Shown piece after piece: positions 9,112 through 18,774 of a stretch of 64,000 bases of DNA (position 1 is its first letter; each line of letters starts with the position of its first letter). The stretch covers positions 1,575,001 to 1,639,000 of the forward strand of contig NC_013520.1 in NCBI RefSeq assembly GCF_000024945.1. The letters run 5' to 3'. This stretch comes from Veillonella parvula DSM 2008. GTDB taxonomy: Bacteria; Bacillota; Negativicutes; Veillonellales; Veillonellaceae. Both the position numbers and the translations under genes were made by a program. Under the pieces are notes generated by a model. That model did no database searches. It was given only the letters and a program-made list of their open reading frames with translations, and was not told where the DNA came from.

Positions 9112-10659
9112 TTAGTCTTTAAAGTAAGGTTTAAAACCTTCACTTTGATGACGAGTTTTTTTCTCACCACGTGGACGATCAGATTTGCGATCATCTCTGC
9201 GGCGGTCACCTTTACGGTCATTACGACGATCACTTCTACGATCATCGCGACTGCGACGACGGTCACCATCTCTACGACGATCACCATCACGACGGCGGCG
9301 ATCACTACGACCACTTTCACGACGACGGCGTACGCGCAATGGTTTTTCTTCTGTAATATTTACAGGAGTAGTATCTGGTTCTTTTGTTAACAATTTAAGA
9401 GCTGCCGCCAAAAGTGTTACGGAATCTGTATCATTCAACAATTCCTCAGCACTAGATTTGAAAGGCGCCAATGCTTCTAGATTATCTGTCATTTCAACGA
9501 GGCTTTCAATTGCCAAACGTTGTTGACCTTCAAGAACTTCACCTAATGAAGGTGCACGACGACGTGCAATTTTACGTTTTGTTAAACGCTCGATAGCATG
9601 TAAATGCTCCATTTCACGAGGAATAACGAACGTGAAAGCCTGCCCAGCCTTACCGGCACGACCTGTACGACCTACGCGGTGTGTGTAGCTTTCAGGATCT
9701 TGAGGCATATCATAATTATATACATGAGACACGCCAGAAATATCAAGACCACGAGCTGCCACATCTGTAGCCACGAGAATATCAATGGTACCTTCGCGGA
9801 ATTGGCGAATTACGCTGTCTCGTTTTTGTTGAGACAAGTCGCCATGGATGCCTTCCGCCATGTAACCACGTTTCTTAAGACCTTCTGTCACTTCATCAAC
9901 ACGACGTTTTGTACGTGTAAAGATAATAGCCAGTTCAGGTGTTTGGATATCAAACAAACGGCAAAGAACATCGAATTTTTGACGGTCTTGCACTTCGATA
10001 TAGTATTGTTCAATTAAGTCCATCGTAACTTGAGTCGGTTTCATGCGAATCAATGTTGGCTCTGTCAAATATGTTTCAGCTAATTGTTGGATAGCCTTAG
10101 GCATAGTTGCAGAGAACAACAATGTTTGATGGTCTTCTGGGATAGCACCCAAGATTTTATTGATATCATCAACAAAGCCCATATTTAACATTTCGTCGGC
10201 TTCGTCCAATACCACGACTTTCACATGGTCAAAGTGGATAGAACCACGATCCATATGGTCCATCAATCGGCCTGGAGTGGCAACGATGATTTGAGGGTTC
10301 TTTTTCAAGGCACGGAACTGACGATTAATATCTTGACCACCATAAATTGGTAGTGCCGTGATATTCGTGTACTGAGCCATTTTGTTAAGCTCTTCAGCTA
10401 CTTGAATAGCTAATTCTCGTGTAGGGGATAAAATAACTACTTGAACGTGACGCTCATTCCCGTCTACGCGTTCCAATACAGGCAAGCCAAATGCTGCTGT
10501 CTTACCAGTACCTGTTTGAGCTTGACCGATCATGTCTTTACCGCTCATGGCTACTGGGATAGCTTCCTGTTGAATTGGCGTAGGCTCTTCAAAGCCCATA
10601 TCGTTTAACGCTCTTAGAACAGGTTCGCTAATCATTAATTGTTCAAATTTTTCTAACAT
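9112..10659 (-). CDS. cshA: DEAD-box RNA helicase, CshA/DeaD type
   Basis: 515-residue ATP-dependent RNA helicase, probably for ribosome assembly and mRNA turnover. Motifs in order: the Q motif [18 protein letters not shown] (motif I), PTRELA, DEADEML (motif II), SATMP (III), ARGLDI (V) and [10 protein letters not shown] (VI). The last 80 residues are a highly basic Arg/Asp-rich tail of DRRR-type repeats (9130-9330), as in CshA/DeaD RNA-binding extensions. That tail is encoded by short degenerate DNA repeats. The ribosome site AGGAGG is 12 bases before the ATG, longer than usual. Symbol given by family; csd/dea naming is equally possible. Confidence 0.9.
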   Translation of the reverse strand: MLEKFEQLMISEPVLRALNDMGFEEPTPIQQEAIPVAMSGKDMIGQAQTGTGKTAAFGLPVLERVDGNERHVQVVILSPTRELAIQVAEELNKMAQYTNITALPIYGGQDINRQFRALKKNPQIIVATPGRLMDHMDRGSIHFDHVKVVVLDEADEMLNMGFVDDINKILGAIPEDHQTLLFSATMPKAIQQLAETYLTEPTLIRMKPTQVTMDLIEQYYIEVQDRQKFDVLCRLFDIQTPELAIIFTRTKRRVDEVTEGLKKRGYMAEGIHGDLSQQKRDSVIRQFREGTIDILVATDVAARGLDISGVSHVYNYDMPQDPESYTHRVGRTGRAGKAGQAFTFVIPREMEHLHAIERLTKRKIARRRAPSLGEVLEGQQRLAIESLVEMTDNLEALAPFKSSAEELLNDTDSVTLLAAALKLLTKEPDTTPVNITEEKPLRVRRRRESGRSDRRRRDGDRRRDGDRRRSRDDRRSDRRNDRKGDRRRDDRKSDRPRGEKKTRHQSEGFKPYFKD

Positions 10660-10756
10660 CTAAATGTGTTTCCTCCTATCGCGCACGAACTATGCGCATT
10701 TGAATAGTATAACATATTTTGAAAGTGAGCGCTATAAGAGTTATTTTGAATCTAAA

Positions 10757-11185
10757 CTAAATAGGATTTCTTTTACCCTTAAAATGTTCAATCAACACAA
10801 TTCCACCTGATACACATAACAAAACAAGATATGACAAATGAATAGGCGTATACAAGCATTCAACAAGAACAACCCATAGAATCAAAATTAATTTAGAAAT
10901 CCATTTTGTTCTTATTTTATCAGCAATCATAAATATAGATAAATTGATATTTATTTTAATGATTATCGCAGCAATAATAACTATTGATGTAAATTCTTCT
11001 CTATAATCTGTCAGTTCATATAAGGGATATAACAAATAACTCAATAGACCACTAAGTATTATTAAAAACCAAATATTTAGTCCCTTTAAAAGTTTAGATT
11101 TACTATAATAAAATACTCCAACAAAAAGAAAGAGTAAAACACTAAGCAATATCCCTATAATTAATAGATAATCAAAATGAATCAT
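10757..11185 (-). CDS. small multi-spanning membrane protein, unknown function
   Basis: 142 residues with four to five predicted hydrophobic spans (for example residues 5-30, 36-58, 66-85, 95-120) and a short basic C-terminus KGKRNPI. I do not recognise a family. Base composition is distinctly AT-rich compared with the neighbouring helicase gene, as for the next gene upstream. Its start is preceded by AAAGGACAGG and overlaps the 3' end of a 33-codon reading frame (11172-11273), suggesting coupled translation. Confidence 0.6.
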   Translation of the reverse strand: MIHFDYLLIIGILLSVLLFLFVGVFYYSKSKLLKGLNIWFLIILSGLLSYLLYPLYELTDYREEFTSIVIIAAIIIKININLSIFMIADKIRTKWISKLILILWVVLVECLYTPIHLSYLVLLCVSGGIVLIEHFKGKRNPI

Positions 11186-11273
11186 AGTTTATCCTGTCCT
11201 TTGACCATTTTCTAAATAGAATTTCTTGTAAATCATTTATGTTTAACATTTTACTTATTTGAAACAGATCCAT
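11172..11273 (-). CDS. 33-residue upstream reading frame, possible small protein
   Basis: ATG at 11273 is preceded at normal spacing by a strong ribosome site (GAGGAG). The frame begins MDLFQISKMLNINDL and ends at TGA 11172-11174, fourteen bases inside the following membrane-protein gene. The product is not hydrophobic. It could be a small protein, a translational-coupling leader, or the shortened end of a decayed gene. Function unknown. Confidence 0.4.
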   Translation of the reverse strand: MDLFQISKMLNINDLQEILFRKWSKDRINYDSF

Positions 11274-11348
11274 GAAATACTCCTCAACTATACTTTATGG
11301 ATAAGTTTATTACGCCTTACTTTCATTCAGTACATATACTCATGTATT

Positions 11349-12299
11349 CTATTTACTTAAGTATTGCTGTAGGGTTTGATTTTCTAACGGCCCTAATTGT
11401 AGCGCCTTCCGATTTTTAATTGCATAAATGGCTAATGCTTCAAAAGTATCTTTATCAAAATCAGAAAACTTGTTAAAGGAATCAAACACTATGAATCGTT
11501 GATTCAGTAAATCAGATAATACCTCTAAATCTTTCGTTCTCGTTTTATTTAGCTCATTTCGTGAATAAGATTCACGTTTTTCATCATTGGTATTATTCTT
11601 ACTGAACCGATTTATATCAAGATTGTCGGAATAATAGCTATATATAGCTTTCTGAGAGAAATCAATTTTAGTCAATTTTCCGAATTCAAAATTATAATAA
11701 GCATTGTTTCTATAAATATGCTCACTACCATACTTACCAATAATAGTTCCTGTAGAAAGATCTACTATATCATTATGCTTAATCAAGCTTTCCTTTCTAT
11801 ACGATACATAGAAAGGTAGCTTTATAGGATGTCCAGCGTGCAAACCGGTATATCGTTTCTCACCATCAAAAAAGATCTCATGCCATATATCTCTATCACT
11901 TTCATCAAGACTAGAAATATTAGGATATAACTCATCAAGGCTCACATTAAAGTGTGTTTCTTTAGCATCTATCCGAGGAATGAAAGTGTTATATTTATTA
12001 ATATCTTTATTCCAAGCATCTAACAAACTCACATTTTCATCAAAAATACCAATACCGTCTAAAGTTATGTAATAAAGTTTATTATCTACCTCATGAACAG
12101 CAACTACATTATTAGCAATCTTACAGTTTTCATTACCATAATATAATCCACTCTCCTGAAATTCACTTAGATAGATCAAACTATTTTTAAAGTCACCACC
12201 TGCCAAGAAATATATCAACACTCCCCATATGAGGATATAAAGCACTACTATTATGGCAACAATATATCCAATCCATTTAATTACTCTCTTCAAATTCAT
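11349..12299 (-). CDS. membrane-anchored extracytoplasmic protein, unknown function
   Basis: 316 residues with an N-terminal membrane segment (about residues 7-33, IGYIVAIIVVLYILIWGVLIYFL) and a large hydrophilic remainder expected outside the cytoplasmic membrane. It has no lipobox and no known motif. Its design (one anchor then a beta-rich domain of about 280 residues) resembles the candidate immunity protein at 49522-50415, but no clear sequence identity is visible. AT-rich, like the following small genes. The short gap to the next gene suggests a small accessory cluster. Confidence 0.6.
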   Translation of the reverse strand: MNLKRVIKWIGYIVAIIVVLYILIWGVLIYFLAGGDFKNSLIYLSEFQESGLYYGNENCKIANNVVAVHEVDNKLYYITLDGIGIFDENVSLLDAWNKDINKYNTFIPRIDAKETHFNVSLDELYPNISSLDESDRDIWHEIFFDGEKRYTGLHAGHPIKLPFYVSYRKESLIKHNDIVDLSTGTIIGKYGSEHIYRNNAYYNFEFGKLTKIDFSQKAIYSYYSDNLDINRFSKNNTNDEKRESYSRNELNKTRTKDLEVLSDLLNQRFIVFDSFNKFSDFDKDTFEALAIYAIKNRKALQLGPLENQTLQQYLSK

Positions 12300-12603
12300 A
12301 ATAGACCTCTATAAATAACACAATTTTATATGGCTACAATTATAACATACCCTATACTTTTACATATAATAGACTATTGTTAAGTACAAAAAAGGCGCCT
12401 CTTTCGGGCTGCTTCTTTATTATGGTTTATTGAGAGTTGTGTGGTATTAATCAGCTATATAAGTAAACAGTTAATTTAGATATAATATAATTAAAATAGT
12501 GTACTCCAAAATGTACTCCAAAATTCTGCCAATAAATTAAACAATGTCTGTTAAGCAATTACGATTTACTAAACTTCCTAAAGTAATATAAAAGGAATAT
12601 ACA
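12300..12603. other. intergenic region with a decayed terminator-like repeat
   Basis: Divergent gap between a minus-strand gene and a plus-strand lipoprotein gene. It contains a degenerate copy of the terminator sequence found at 13178-13245 (see the repeat entry), and a direct repeat gtactccaaaat at 12500-12511 and 12512-12523. A ribosome site AAAGGA lies just before the lipoprotein ATG. No further gene seen. Confidence 0.6.
12388..12452. repeat. left copy of an approximately 65-bp degenerate direct repeat
   Basis: Aligns with 13181-13245 over its whole length (aaaaaaggcgcctcttt...ctttattat...attaatc against aaagaggcacctcattc...ctttattat...attaatc), about three quarters identical by eye. 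The two copies flank the lipoprotein gene. This copy has lost the perfect hairpin pairing of the right copy. Confidence 0.6.
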
Positions 12604-13179
12604 ATGAAATCTTTTACCCTAAAACGATTTATATTATTGCCACTGATTATACTATCCCTCATACTAACAACGGGTTGTCATCTTCTCTCACATTATAGTG
12701 AAAATGAGGTACAACAATATATAAATGAGGATTATCCTAATCTAACATATCACTTGGAGTCTCATAGAAACAATAGATGGCAAGTCACCTTTGACAAATA
12801 TCCACAAATGCCCGTTGAAATATCTGAAGTCTTGCACACCTCTGCACCTGTTGTACCACAAGTGGAGCGAATACTGATAACCAACATCCCGTTAATAACT
12901 GCATTCCCATTAATGAAAAACTATATAACAGAAGAGGAGTTATCCTATGCTACATACGATACATCTTCTTTGTATATTGAAATGCCTATTCCCTATTCGG
13001 CCATACAAAACCAAGATGTAACAAATTTTTACAATCGAATGGATCAATTCTGCAAAGAATATGCAACAACATATCCAGACTTCAAAGAAGATATATATAT
13101 TAGAATTATTATAAAACCTTCTGATGGTTCTAATGCACCAGAGGCGTATAGAAAAATATTCCGTTTATCTCAATATTAA
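12604..13179 (+). CDS. predicted lipoprotein, unknown function
   Basis: 191 residues with a type II signal peptide: basic MKSFTLKR, hydrophobic stretch, lipobox LTTGC with Cys at residue 25. It should be lipid-anchored on the outer face of the inner membrane or in the outer membrane. The mature part is hydrophilic with no recognised domain. It is the only plus-strand gene for about 20 kb and is AT-rich. It is flanked by degenerate 65-bp direct repeats that include the aldehyde dehydrogenase terminator, which suggests insertion or duplication at this spot. Confidence 0.7.
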   Translation: MKSFTLKRFILLPLIILSLILTTGCHLLSHYSENEVQQYINEDYPNLTYHLESHRNNRWQVTFDKYPQMPVEISEVLHTSAPVVPQVERILITNIPLITAFPLMKNYITEEELSYATYDTSSLYIEMPIPYSAIQNQDVTNFYNRMDQFCKEYATTYPDFKEDIYIRIIIKPSDGSNAPEAYRKIFRLSQY

Positions 13180-13213
13180 TAAAGAGGCACCTCATTCGAG
13201 GTGCCTCTTTATT
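13178..13213. terminator. bidirectional terminator, lipoprotein gene / aldehyde dehydrogenase
   Basis: Perfect 16-bp stem aataaagaggcacctc / gaggtgcctctttatt with a four-base loop. A-rich left and T-rich right arms let it serve both convergent genes. Confidence 0.9.
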
Positions 13214-13245
13214 ATAGTTCATCGGAGAAGTTTATATGTTATTAA
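13181..13245. repeat. right copy of an approximately 65-bp degenerate direct repeat
   Basis: Includes the convergent terminator and reaches the aldehyde dehydrogenase stop codon. Partner of 12388-12452; the pair brackets the lipoprotein gene. Confidence 0.6.
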
Positions 13246-14726
13246 TCTAAGTCGTAGAACCCAGATGGTTTATCGCTCAAGTTTACGATGATGTTTTTCA
13301 TTTGAGTGTAGTGCTCAAGGATAACTTTGTGAGTTTCACGACCGATACCGGATTGTTTATAGCCGCCAAATGGAGCGCCTGCAGGGATTGAATTGTATGT
13401 ATTTACCCACATACGCCCTGTTTCGATACCGCGAGCTACGCGGATAGCACGGTTGATGTTTTGAGTAAATACGCCACCGCCAAGGCCGTATAAGCTGTCA
13501 TTTGCTTGTTCAATAACTTCTTCTTCGCTGTGGAATTTGATGACAACAGCTACAGGGCCGAAGATTTCTTCGCGAGCTACACGCATATCATTTGTAGCAT
13601 CTACAATAAGTGTAGGTCTTACAAAGCAACCTTTACCAAGTTCGCCATCAGTAACACGTACACCACCGGCTACAATGCGAGCTCCTTCTTCTTTTGCAAG
13701 GTCTACATAACTCAATACTTTATTAACTTGGTCTTCGTAAATCAAGGAGCCAAGTTGAGTAGATGAATCCCAAGGCAAACCAACTTTCACCTTATCGAAT
13801 AGTGCAGCAAGTTCAGCTACGAATTTATCGTAAATTGTATCTTGTACGAAGATACGGGAACCAGCGCAGCATACTTGACCTTGGTTAAAAAGAATACCGA
13901 GCATTGCCCCGTCAAGAGCTTGTTTCCAGTTCGCATCTTCAAAGAAGATATTCGCAGATTTACCACCTAATTCCAATGTGGCAGGAATCAAGCGTTCAGA
14001 TGCTGCTTTATATACATCTAGACCTACCTCTGTAGAGCCTGTGAAAGCAAGTTTGCTAAAACCAGGATGATCAAGGATATATTGACCGGATTTAGAACCT
14101 TTACCAGTTACGATGTTTACAACACCTGGTGGCAAGATTTCTTTCAAAATATCGCCAAGTTCTAATAAGCTAAGAGATGTGTGGCTAGAAGGTTTGATAA
14201 CAACTGTACAGCCTGCTGCAAGAGCTGGAGCCAATTTCCAAGCGGCCATTAGGAATGGGAAGTTCCAAGGCACAACTTGACCTACAACGCCAATCGGTTC
14301 ACGAACGATGAGACTCAATGTATTTTCGTCAAATACTTGTGCAGAGCCTTCTTCGGAACGAAGCACGCCTGCAAAGTAACGGAAATGGTCCGCCCCAAGT
14401 GGAATATCCACGTTCAATGTTTCACGGATTGGCTTACCATTGTCGTATGTTTCAACTTGTGCCAAATGTTCTTTGTGAGTATCGATAGCATCCGCAATTT
14501 TCAATAAATAATCAGCACGTTCTACTTGAGAAACGTTTTTCCACGTTTTGAAAGCTTCTGTTGCAGCCTCTACAGCTTTATCAACATCGCCATATGTAGC
14601 CTCTGCACAGATAGCGAGTTGTTCGCCATTAGCAGGGTTATATACTTTAAATTCAGCACCGTCAGATGCCTTTACCCATTCATTATTAATTAAAAGTCCA
14701 TATCTTTCTTTAAGGTTCAAGCTCAT
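13242..14726 (-). CDS. NAD(P)-dependent aldehyde dehydrogenase
   Basis: 494-residue ALDH-superfamily enzyme, closest in style to the AldB/ExaC acetaldehyde dehydrogenase group. It should oxidise short aldehydes to carboxylic acids. Visible motifs are VVPWNFPFLMAAWK (cofactor-binding Asn region), FTGSTEVG, TLELGGKSANI (general base Glu), NQGQVCCAGSR (catalytic Cys) and EEIFGPV. Full length for the family. It stands alone, with an upstream gap of 260 bases and a strong terminator behind it. The precise substrate is not evident; no alcohol dehydrogenase gene is adjacent. Confidence 0.9.
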   Translation of the reverse strand: MSLNLKERYGLLINNEWVKASDGAEFKVYNPANGEQLAICAEATYGDVDKAVEAATEAFKTWKNVSQVERADYLLKIADAIDTHKEHLAQVETYDNGKPIRETLNVDIPLGADHFRYFAGVLRSEEGSAQVFDENTLSLIVREPIGVVGQVVPWNFPFLMAAWKLAPALAAGCTVVIKPSSHTSLSLLELGDILKEILPPGVVNIVTGKGSKSGQYILDHPGFSKLAFTGSTEVGLDVYKAASERLIPATLELGGKSANIFFEDANWKQALDGAMLGILFNQGQVCCAGSRIFVQDTIYDKFVAELAALFDKVKVGLPWDSSTQLGSLIYEDQVNKVLSYVDLAKEEGARIVAGGVRVTDGELGKGCFVRPTLIVDATNDMRVAREEIFGPVAVVIKFHSEEEVIEQANDSLYGLGGGVFTQNINRAIRVARGIETGRMWVNTYNSIPAGAPFGGYKQSGIGRETHKVILEHYTQMKNIIVNLSDKPSGFYDLD

Positions 14727-14870
14727 TGCATTACCTCCTCTTTAGGAATATGATTTAGGAATTTCCCCTCTATGGTTTCATCATACTCCCTATATCTAAT
14801 TTTTTCAATCAGATATATCATTTTCGATATATCTGTTCTGCATTAATATACATAGTTTTTAGCTATATAG

Positions 14871-14910
14871 AAAAACCGCACCCTCTAAAACCATAGAGGG
14901 TGCGGTTTTT
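14871..14910 (-). terminator. terminator downstream of tex
   Basis: Long stem aaaaaccgcaccctcta / tagagggtgcggttttt around a seven-base loop. It lies between tex and aldehyde dehydrogenase with T-runs on both ends. Confidence 0.9.
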
Positions 14911-14987
14911 GGTATAATGACTTTTAGTCAAGAATGACTATCATTTAAAATCTATTAATGTAGATTAACTAGTCTTCTAAGAAATTA

Positions 14988-17300
14988 TCAGTTTCGACGA
15001 TCCCCATTATTAAAAGAACCATTATGGCGATTATCATTTTGACGTCCGCCATTATTACGGTTGTTATTTCGGTTATCATTATTTCGACGTTGACCATTAT
15101 TATTTCTATTATGGTTATTATCGTTATTCTTTGGTTTTTCTAGTTGTAATGCTTTTACAGACAGACCGATGCGATTGCGCTTTACGTCAACAGAAATGAT
15201 TTGAGCTTCGATAATATCACCTACAGCAAGCACATCAGATGGATGTTGACGGCTATTGCAAAGCTCGCTGCGATGTAATAGACCATTCGTTTTAAGCCCA
15301 AAGTCTACAAAAGCTCCGAAATCAACTACGTTATGAACAGTACCTTTTACAACGGTACCGACCTTGATATCTTCAAGGCTCACTACGTGTTTTCTGGTCA
15401 ATGGAGCCGGTAAATCTTCCCGAGGGTCGCGACCTGGTTTAGCAAGAGCCGCCAAGATATCCCGAACAGTCGGCACGCCCGCATCAAGCTTGGCAGCCAT
15501 TTTATCGGCATCCACAAGAGGTAATTTTACTTGCAATGCTTCTAATTGAGATTTATCTTGTAAGTCTTTTAAGGTAAAGCCTAATTCACCAATGATGCGC
15601 TCTGCCAATTCATAAGACTCTGGATGAACGGATGTATTATCCAGTGGATTTTTACCGTGTTGTAAGCGCAAGAAACCAGCACATTGTGTAAAGGCTGCAG
15701 GGCCTAAACGAGGTACTTTTAGCAATTCCTTACGGCTTTTAAACACACCATTCTCTTGACGGTATGCAACAATATTTTTAGCCACAGCACTAGAAATGCC
15801 TGCAACATGTTGCAAGATAGCTGGAGATGCAGTATTTAGCTCTACCCCAACGTGGTTTACTACAGTTTCAACTACTTGGTCTAAGGTATGTGTCAATTGT
15901 TTTTGATTTACATCATGTTGGTATTGACCTACGCCGATAGATTTAGGATCGATTTTAACAGATTCAGCCAATGGATCTTGTACACGGCGTGCAATCGATA
16001 CAGCACCGCGAATGGTAACGTCTAAATCTGGTAACTCATCGATAGCCAATTTAGATGCTGAGTACACAGATGCGCCCGCTTCATTAGTAATGATATAGTG
16101 GCAATCTAATGTTTCCTCTTCAATCATAGTAGACGCAAATTGCTCTGTTTCATAGGATGCAGTACCATTGCCGATAGATAAAAGAGTAACCTTAAACTTA
16201 CGAATCTTATCAGCCAATACCTTTTGAGCTTCCTTGCGAAGCTTTTCACTATTTGTTAAATAGTACGCACCATAATCGAGCACATTGCCTTGTTGATCGA
16301 TAATCGCCATTTTACAGCCAGTACGGTAACCAGGGTCAAGGCCCATGATAACATGTCCGGCCAATGGTGGTTGTAACAATAGATTTTTGAGATTTACACC
16401 AAATACCTTGATAGCTTGCTCATCGGCATTTTCCGTCAATTCATTGCGGATTTCACGCTCTAAAGCTGGGAAAATAAGGCGTTTGTATGCATCGGCTACG
16501 GCGGCAGCTTTATAGTCTGCAAAGATAGACTTCGGATTTTTCTCTAACTTTTGAACCATATAAGCGACATAGGTGTCACCTGGTACAGTTAGAACTAGTT
16601 TTAAAGCACCTAATTTTTCACCGCGATTTACCGCCAAGATACGATGTGATGGCATTTGACGAACTGGCTCAGCATATTCAGCGTATTGCAAGAATTGTTG
16701 TTGTTCTTCCTCTTCACCGCTCAATTCAGCTTGAATAAAGCCTTCATTCCACATCTTCTTACGCAAGTACGCCCGGAAGTCTGCACTATCACTGACGATT
16801 TCCGCTACTATATCAGAAGCGCCTTGTATGGCATCCTCTGGCGTAGGAACCTCTTCTGTTATGTATTCTTTTGCAATCTCTAACGGATCTCCAGAGGTAA
16901 CCGTATCGTTGATAATCATATCAGCCAATGGTTCTAAACCACGTTCGCGGGCAATCATAGCACGCGTACGTTTCTTTGGACGATATGGCAAGTACAGGTC
17001 TTCTAACTCTTGTAGCTTTGTAGCAGCTTCCAAAGACTTCATCAACTCGTCTGTCATCTTTTCTTGCTCTGTAATAGAAGCAATGATTTCTTGGCGACGT
17101 GTTTCTAAGTTACGCAAGTATTTAATGCGTTCTTCAATGGTGCGCAATTGCTCATCTTGCAATTCGCCCGTTACCTCTTTACGATACCGCGCAATAAATG
17201 GCACCGTATTGCCTTCGTCCAACAATTCTACGGCAGCTTGCACCTGCTTTGGCTTAACATTTAATTCACTGCCGATAATGGCAAACATTCTTTCACTCAT
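14988..17300 (-). CDS. tex: Tex-family RNA-binding transcription accessory protein
   Basis: 770-residue Tex protein: helical N-terminal domain, YqgF-like RNase H-fold domain (GLDPGYRTGCKMA near residue 324), helix-hairpin-helix pair (AVAKNIVAYRQENGVFKSRKELL) and an S1 domain (GTVVKGTVHNVVDFGAFVDFG, about residue 648 on). The last 50 residues are an unusual Asn/Arg-rich low-complexity tail (repeated NNNR/NDNR units), beyond the usual Tex length; such tails may help RNA binding. Its start overlaps the stop of folA by four bases, so it is the last gene of a recQ-thyA-folA-tex series. Confidence 0.94.
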   Translation of the reverse strand: MSERMFAIIGSELNVKPKQVQAAVELLDEGNTVPFIARYRKEVTGELQDEQLRTIEERIKYLRNLETRRQEIIASITEQEKMTDELMKSLEAATKLQELEDLYLPYRPKKRTRAMIARERGLEPLADMIINDTVTSGDPLEIAKEYITEEVPTPEDAIQGASDIVAEIVSDSADFRAYLRKKMWNEGFIQAELSGEEEEQQQFLQYAEYAEPVRQMPSHRILAVNRGEKLGALKLVLTVPGDTYVAYMVQKLEKNPKSIFADYKAAAVADAYKRLIFPALEREIRNELTENADEQAIKVFGVNLKNLLLQPPLAGHVIMGLDPGYRTGCKMAIIDQQGNVLDYGAYYLTNSEKLRKEAQKVLADKIRKFKVTLLSIGNGTASYETEQFASTMIEEETLDCHYIITNEAGASVYSASKLAIDELPDLDVTIRGAVSIARRVQDPLAESVKIDPKSIGVGQYQHDVNQKQLTHTLDQVVETVVNHVGVELNTASPAILQHVAGISSAVAKNIVAYRQENGVFKSRKELLKVPRLGPAAFTQCAGFLRLQHGKNPLDNTSVHPESYELAERIIGELGFTLKDLQDKSQLEALQVKLPLVDADKMAAKLDAGVPTVRDILAALAKPGRDPREDLPAPLTRKHVVSLEDIKVGTVVKGTVHNVVDFGAFVDFGLKTNGLLHRSELCNSRQHPSDVLAVGDIIEAQIISVDVKRNRIGLSVKALQLEKPKNNDNNHNRNNNGQRRNNDNRNNNRNNGGRQNDNRHNGSFNNGDRRN

Positions 17301-17791
17301 TTAGCTGCCTTTCTGCGATAGGTTACAAAACGATGAGGATATTGATTCTTTTCATCCACAATGCCGTCTACAACGGATTCGATGGTGAAAGCATCCTCTG
17401 AGAATTCAGGGAAAAATGCATCCCCATCAAATTCATGGTCTACTTCAGTGATATACATAGTATCTACATAAGGTAGAAAGGCCTCGTATACTTGAGCACC
17501 ACCAATAACGTAGGCCGCATCAAGAGCACGTGCGGCTTCAGCAGCCGCCTCAGGGTTATGGAAAATCTTAACACCTTCTGGTGCATCAAAGCCTTTATCA
17601 CGAGTAATTACCCAATGCTCACGATTTGGCAACAAGAACGGTAAGCTTTCAAAGGTCTTACGACCCATGATGATAACATGGCCTGTTGTTTTTTCCTTAA
17701 AGAATTTCAAATCATTTGGCAAATGCCAAATCAAAGTATTATCTTTACCGATTACACGATTATGTGCTACGGCTACGATTAATGCTAACAT
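17297..17791 (-). CDS. folA: dihydrofolate reductase
   Basis: 164-residue DHFR that regenerates tetrahydrofolate with NADPH. Motifs: LIVAVAHNRVIGKDNTLIWHLPNDLKFFK (with the substrate-binding Asp in LPND), GHVIIMGRKTFES (NADPH phosphate site), and AYVIGGAQVYEAFLP. It lies directly after thyA, the usual pairing, since thymidylate synthase produces the dihydrofolate that this enzyme reduces. Overlaps tex by four bases. The gap to thyA contains a minisatellite derived from the thyA end. Confidence 0.96.
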   Translation of the reverse strand: MLALIVAVAHNRVIGKDNTLIWHLPNDLKFFKEKTTGHVIIMGRKTFESLPFLLPNREHWVITRDKGFDAPEGVKIFHNPEAAAEAARALDAAYVIGGAQVYEAFLPYVDTMYITEVDHEFDGDAFFPEFSEDAFTIESVVDGIVDEKNQYPHRFVTYRRKAAK

Positions 17792-17803
17792 ACTGCCCTC
17801 TTT

Positions 17804-17940
17804 CAGTTAATACTATATGGCAACAGTCATAAATTATACTATTTAGCAATGTCTATGAAAACAATACTATATAGCAATAGCCATACATATTATGCTATTT
17901 AACAATTGTCATAAATACAATGCTATACAGCAACAGTCAT
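17804..17940. repeat. five degenerate 26-28-bp tandem copies of the thyA 3' end
   Basis: Read on the minus strand, each unit resembles ATGRCTRTTGCTATATAG followed by about ten AT-rich bases. Units lie at 17913-17940, 17885-17912, 17857-17884, then one of 26 and one of 27 bases down to 17804. The first unit encodes the real ThyA C-terminus MTVAV and stop; later units keep an ATG-to-TAG five-codon pattern with substitutions (one has lost the ATG). Confidence 0.85.
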
Positions 17941-18714
17941 GGATAATTTACCTAAATGTTCATATCCATCTAAGGTAATGTCCTCTGGTGTGAAGTCATA
18001 GAAGTCTTTTACCTCAGGATTCACGATAATTTTTGGAGCAGGCAACGCTTGATTGCGACGTGCTAATTGCTCACGCAATGCATCTACGTGATTTTCATAG
18101 ATGTGGGCATTGTTGATGACATGTGTAAATTTACCTGGCTTTAAACCTGTTACTTGAGCAATCATACATTGTAATGCCGCATATTGAGCCGTGTTAAACG
18201 GAACGCCAAGCCCCATGTCGCCACTGCGTTGGATGAGCATGCAGTTCAAGTAACCATCCCCTACATCCCATAAGGTTTCATACGCACATGGTTGCAACGC
18301 CATATCATCTAAATCTTCAATATTCCAAAGGGTTACTATCATTCGGCGGCTATCAGGATCTTCTTTAATCGTTTTGATGAGCTTGTCTAATTGCTTATAC
18401 TTCGCAATTTGGTATCCATAGGCCTTACCGATAGTACCATCTTCACGCATCCACTCATCCCATACGTGCACATTCATTTCTTGTAATTTGCGCACGTCAT
18501 TGGACTGCATTTGCCAAATCCACAATAATTCTTTTACAGCTGTTTTGAAAGCTACAAATTTAGTGGTTAAAATTGGAAATTCCTCTTGCAAGTCAAATTG
18601 CATAATTTGTTGAGGCAATTTGTACGTTGCAATGCCTGTGCGATTTTGACCATAAATGCCATGATCTAAAATATTTTCAATAATACCGAGGTATTGTGTA
18701 TCTGCTAAGCTCAT
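17923..18714 (-). CDS. thyA: thymidylate synthase, Bacillus ThyA type
   Basis: 263-residue thymidylate synthase that converts dUMP to dTMP with methylenetetrahydrofolate. The active-site Cys is in [10 protein letters not shown], the version of the B. subtilis thyA-encoded enzyme (TPCVYETQW) rather than the E. coli PCH form. Other motifs are [16 protein letters not shown] and [11 protein letters not shown]. The C-terminus MTVAV corresponds to the conserved closing tail (EVAV in Bacillus), whose final Val is needed for active-site closure. It precedes folA. Its last codons are the first unit of the minisatellite that fills the thyA-folA gap. Confidence 0.95.
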   Translation of the reverse strand: MSLADTQYLGIIENILDHGIYGQNRTGIATYKLPQQIMQFDLQEEFPILTTKFVAFKTAVKELLWIWQMQSNDVRKLQEMNVHVWDEWMREDGTIGKAYGYQIAKYKQLDKLIKTIKEDPDSRRMIVTLWNIEDLDDMALQPCAYETLWDVGDGYLNCMLIQRSGDMGLGVPFNTAQYAALQCMIAQVTGLKPGKFTHVINNAHIYENHVDALREQLARRNQALPAPKIIVNPEVKDFYDFTPEDITLDGYEHLGKLSMTVAV

Positions 18715-18774
18715 TTATCCCCCTAGATCTATTTATAATAAGAAAAAAATACTAACGTATATCTTGCTAATCTT

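Noticed and set aside
9088-9526. Overlapping frames on the plus strand within the helicase gene
   Set aside because: They are antisense to the Arg/Asp-rich tail; repetitive composition creates open frames. No ribosome sites.
12388-12412. Terminator at the left 65-bp repeat
   Set aside because: The arms no longer pair well; treated as a decayed copy only.
14908-14920. TATAAT after the tex terminator as a plus-strand promoter
   Set aside because: No -35 partner at the right distance outside the hairpin and no plus-strand gene follows.
17804-17940. Short regularly spaced repeats as a possible CRISPR array
   Set aside because: Units are degenerate, directly adjacent without unique spacers, and derive from the thyA end.
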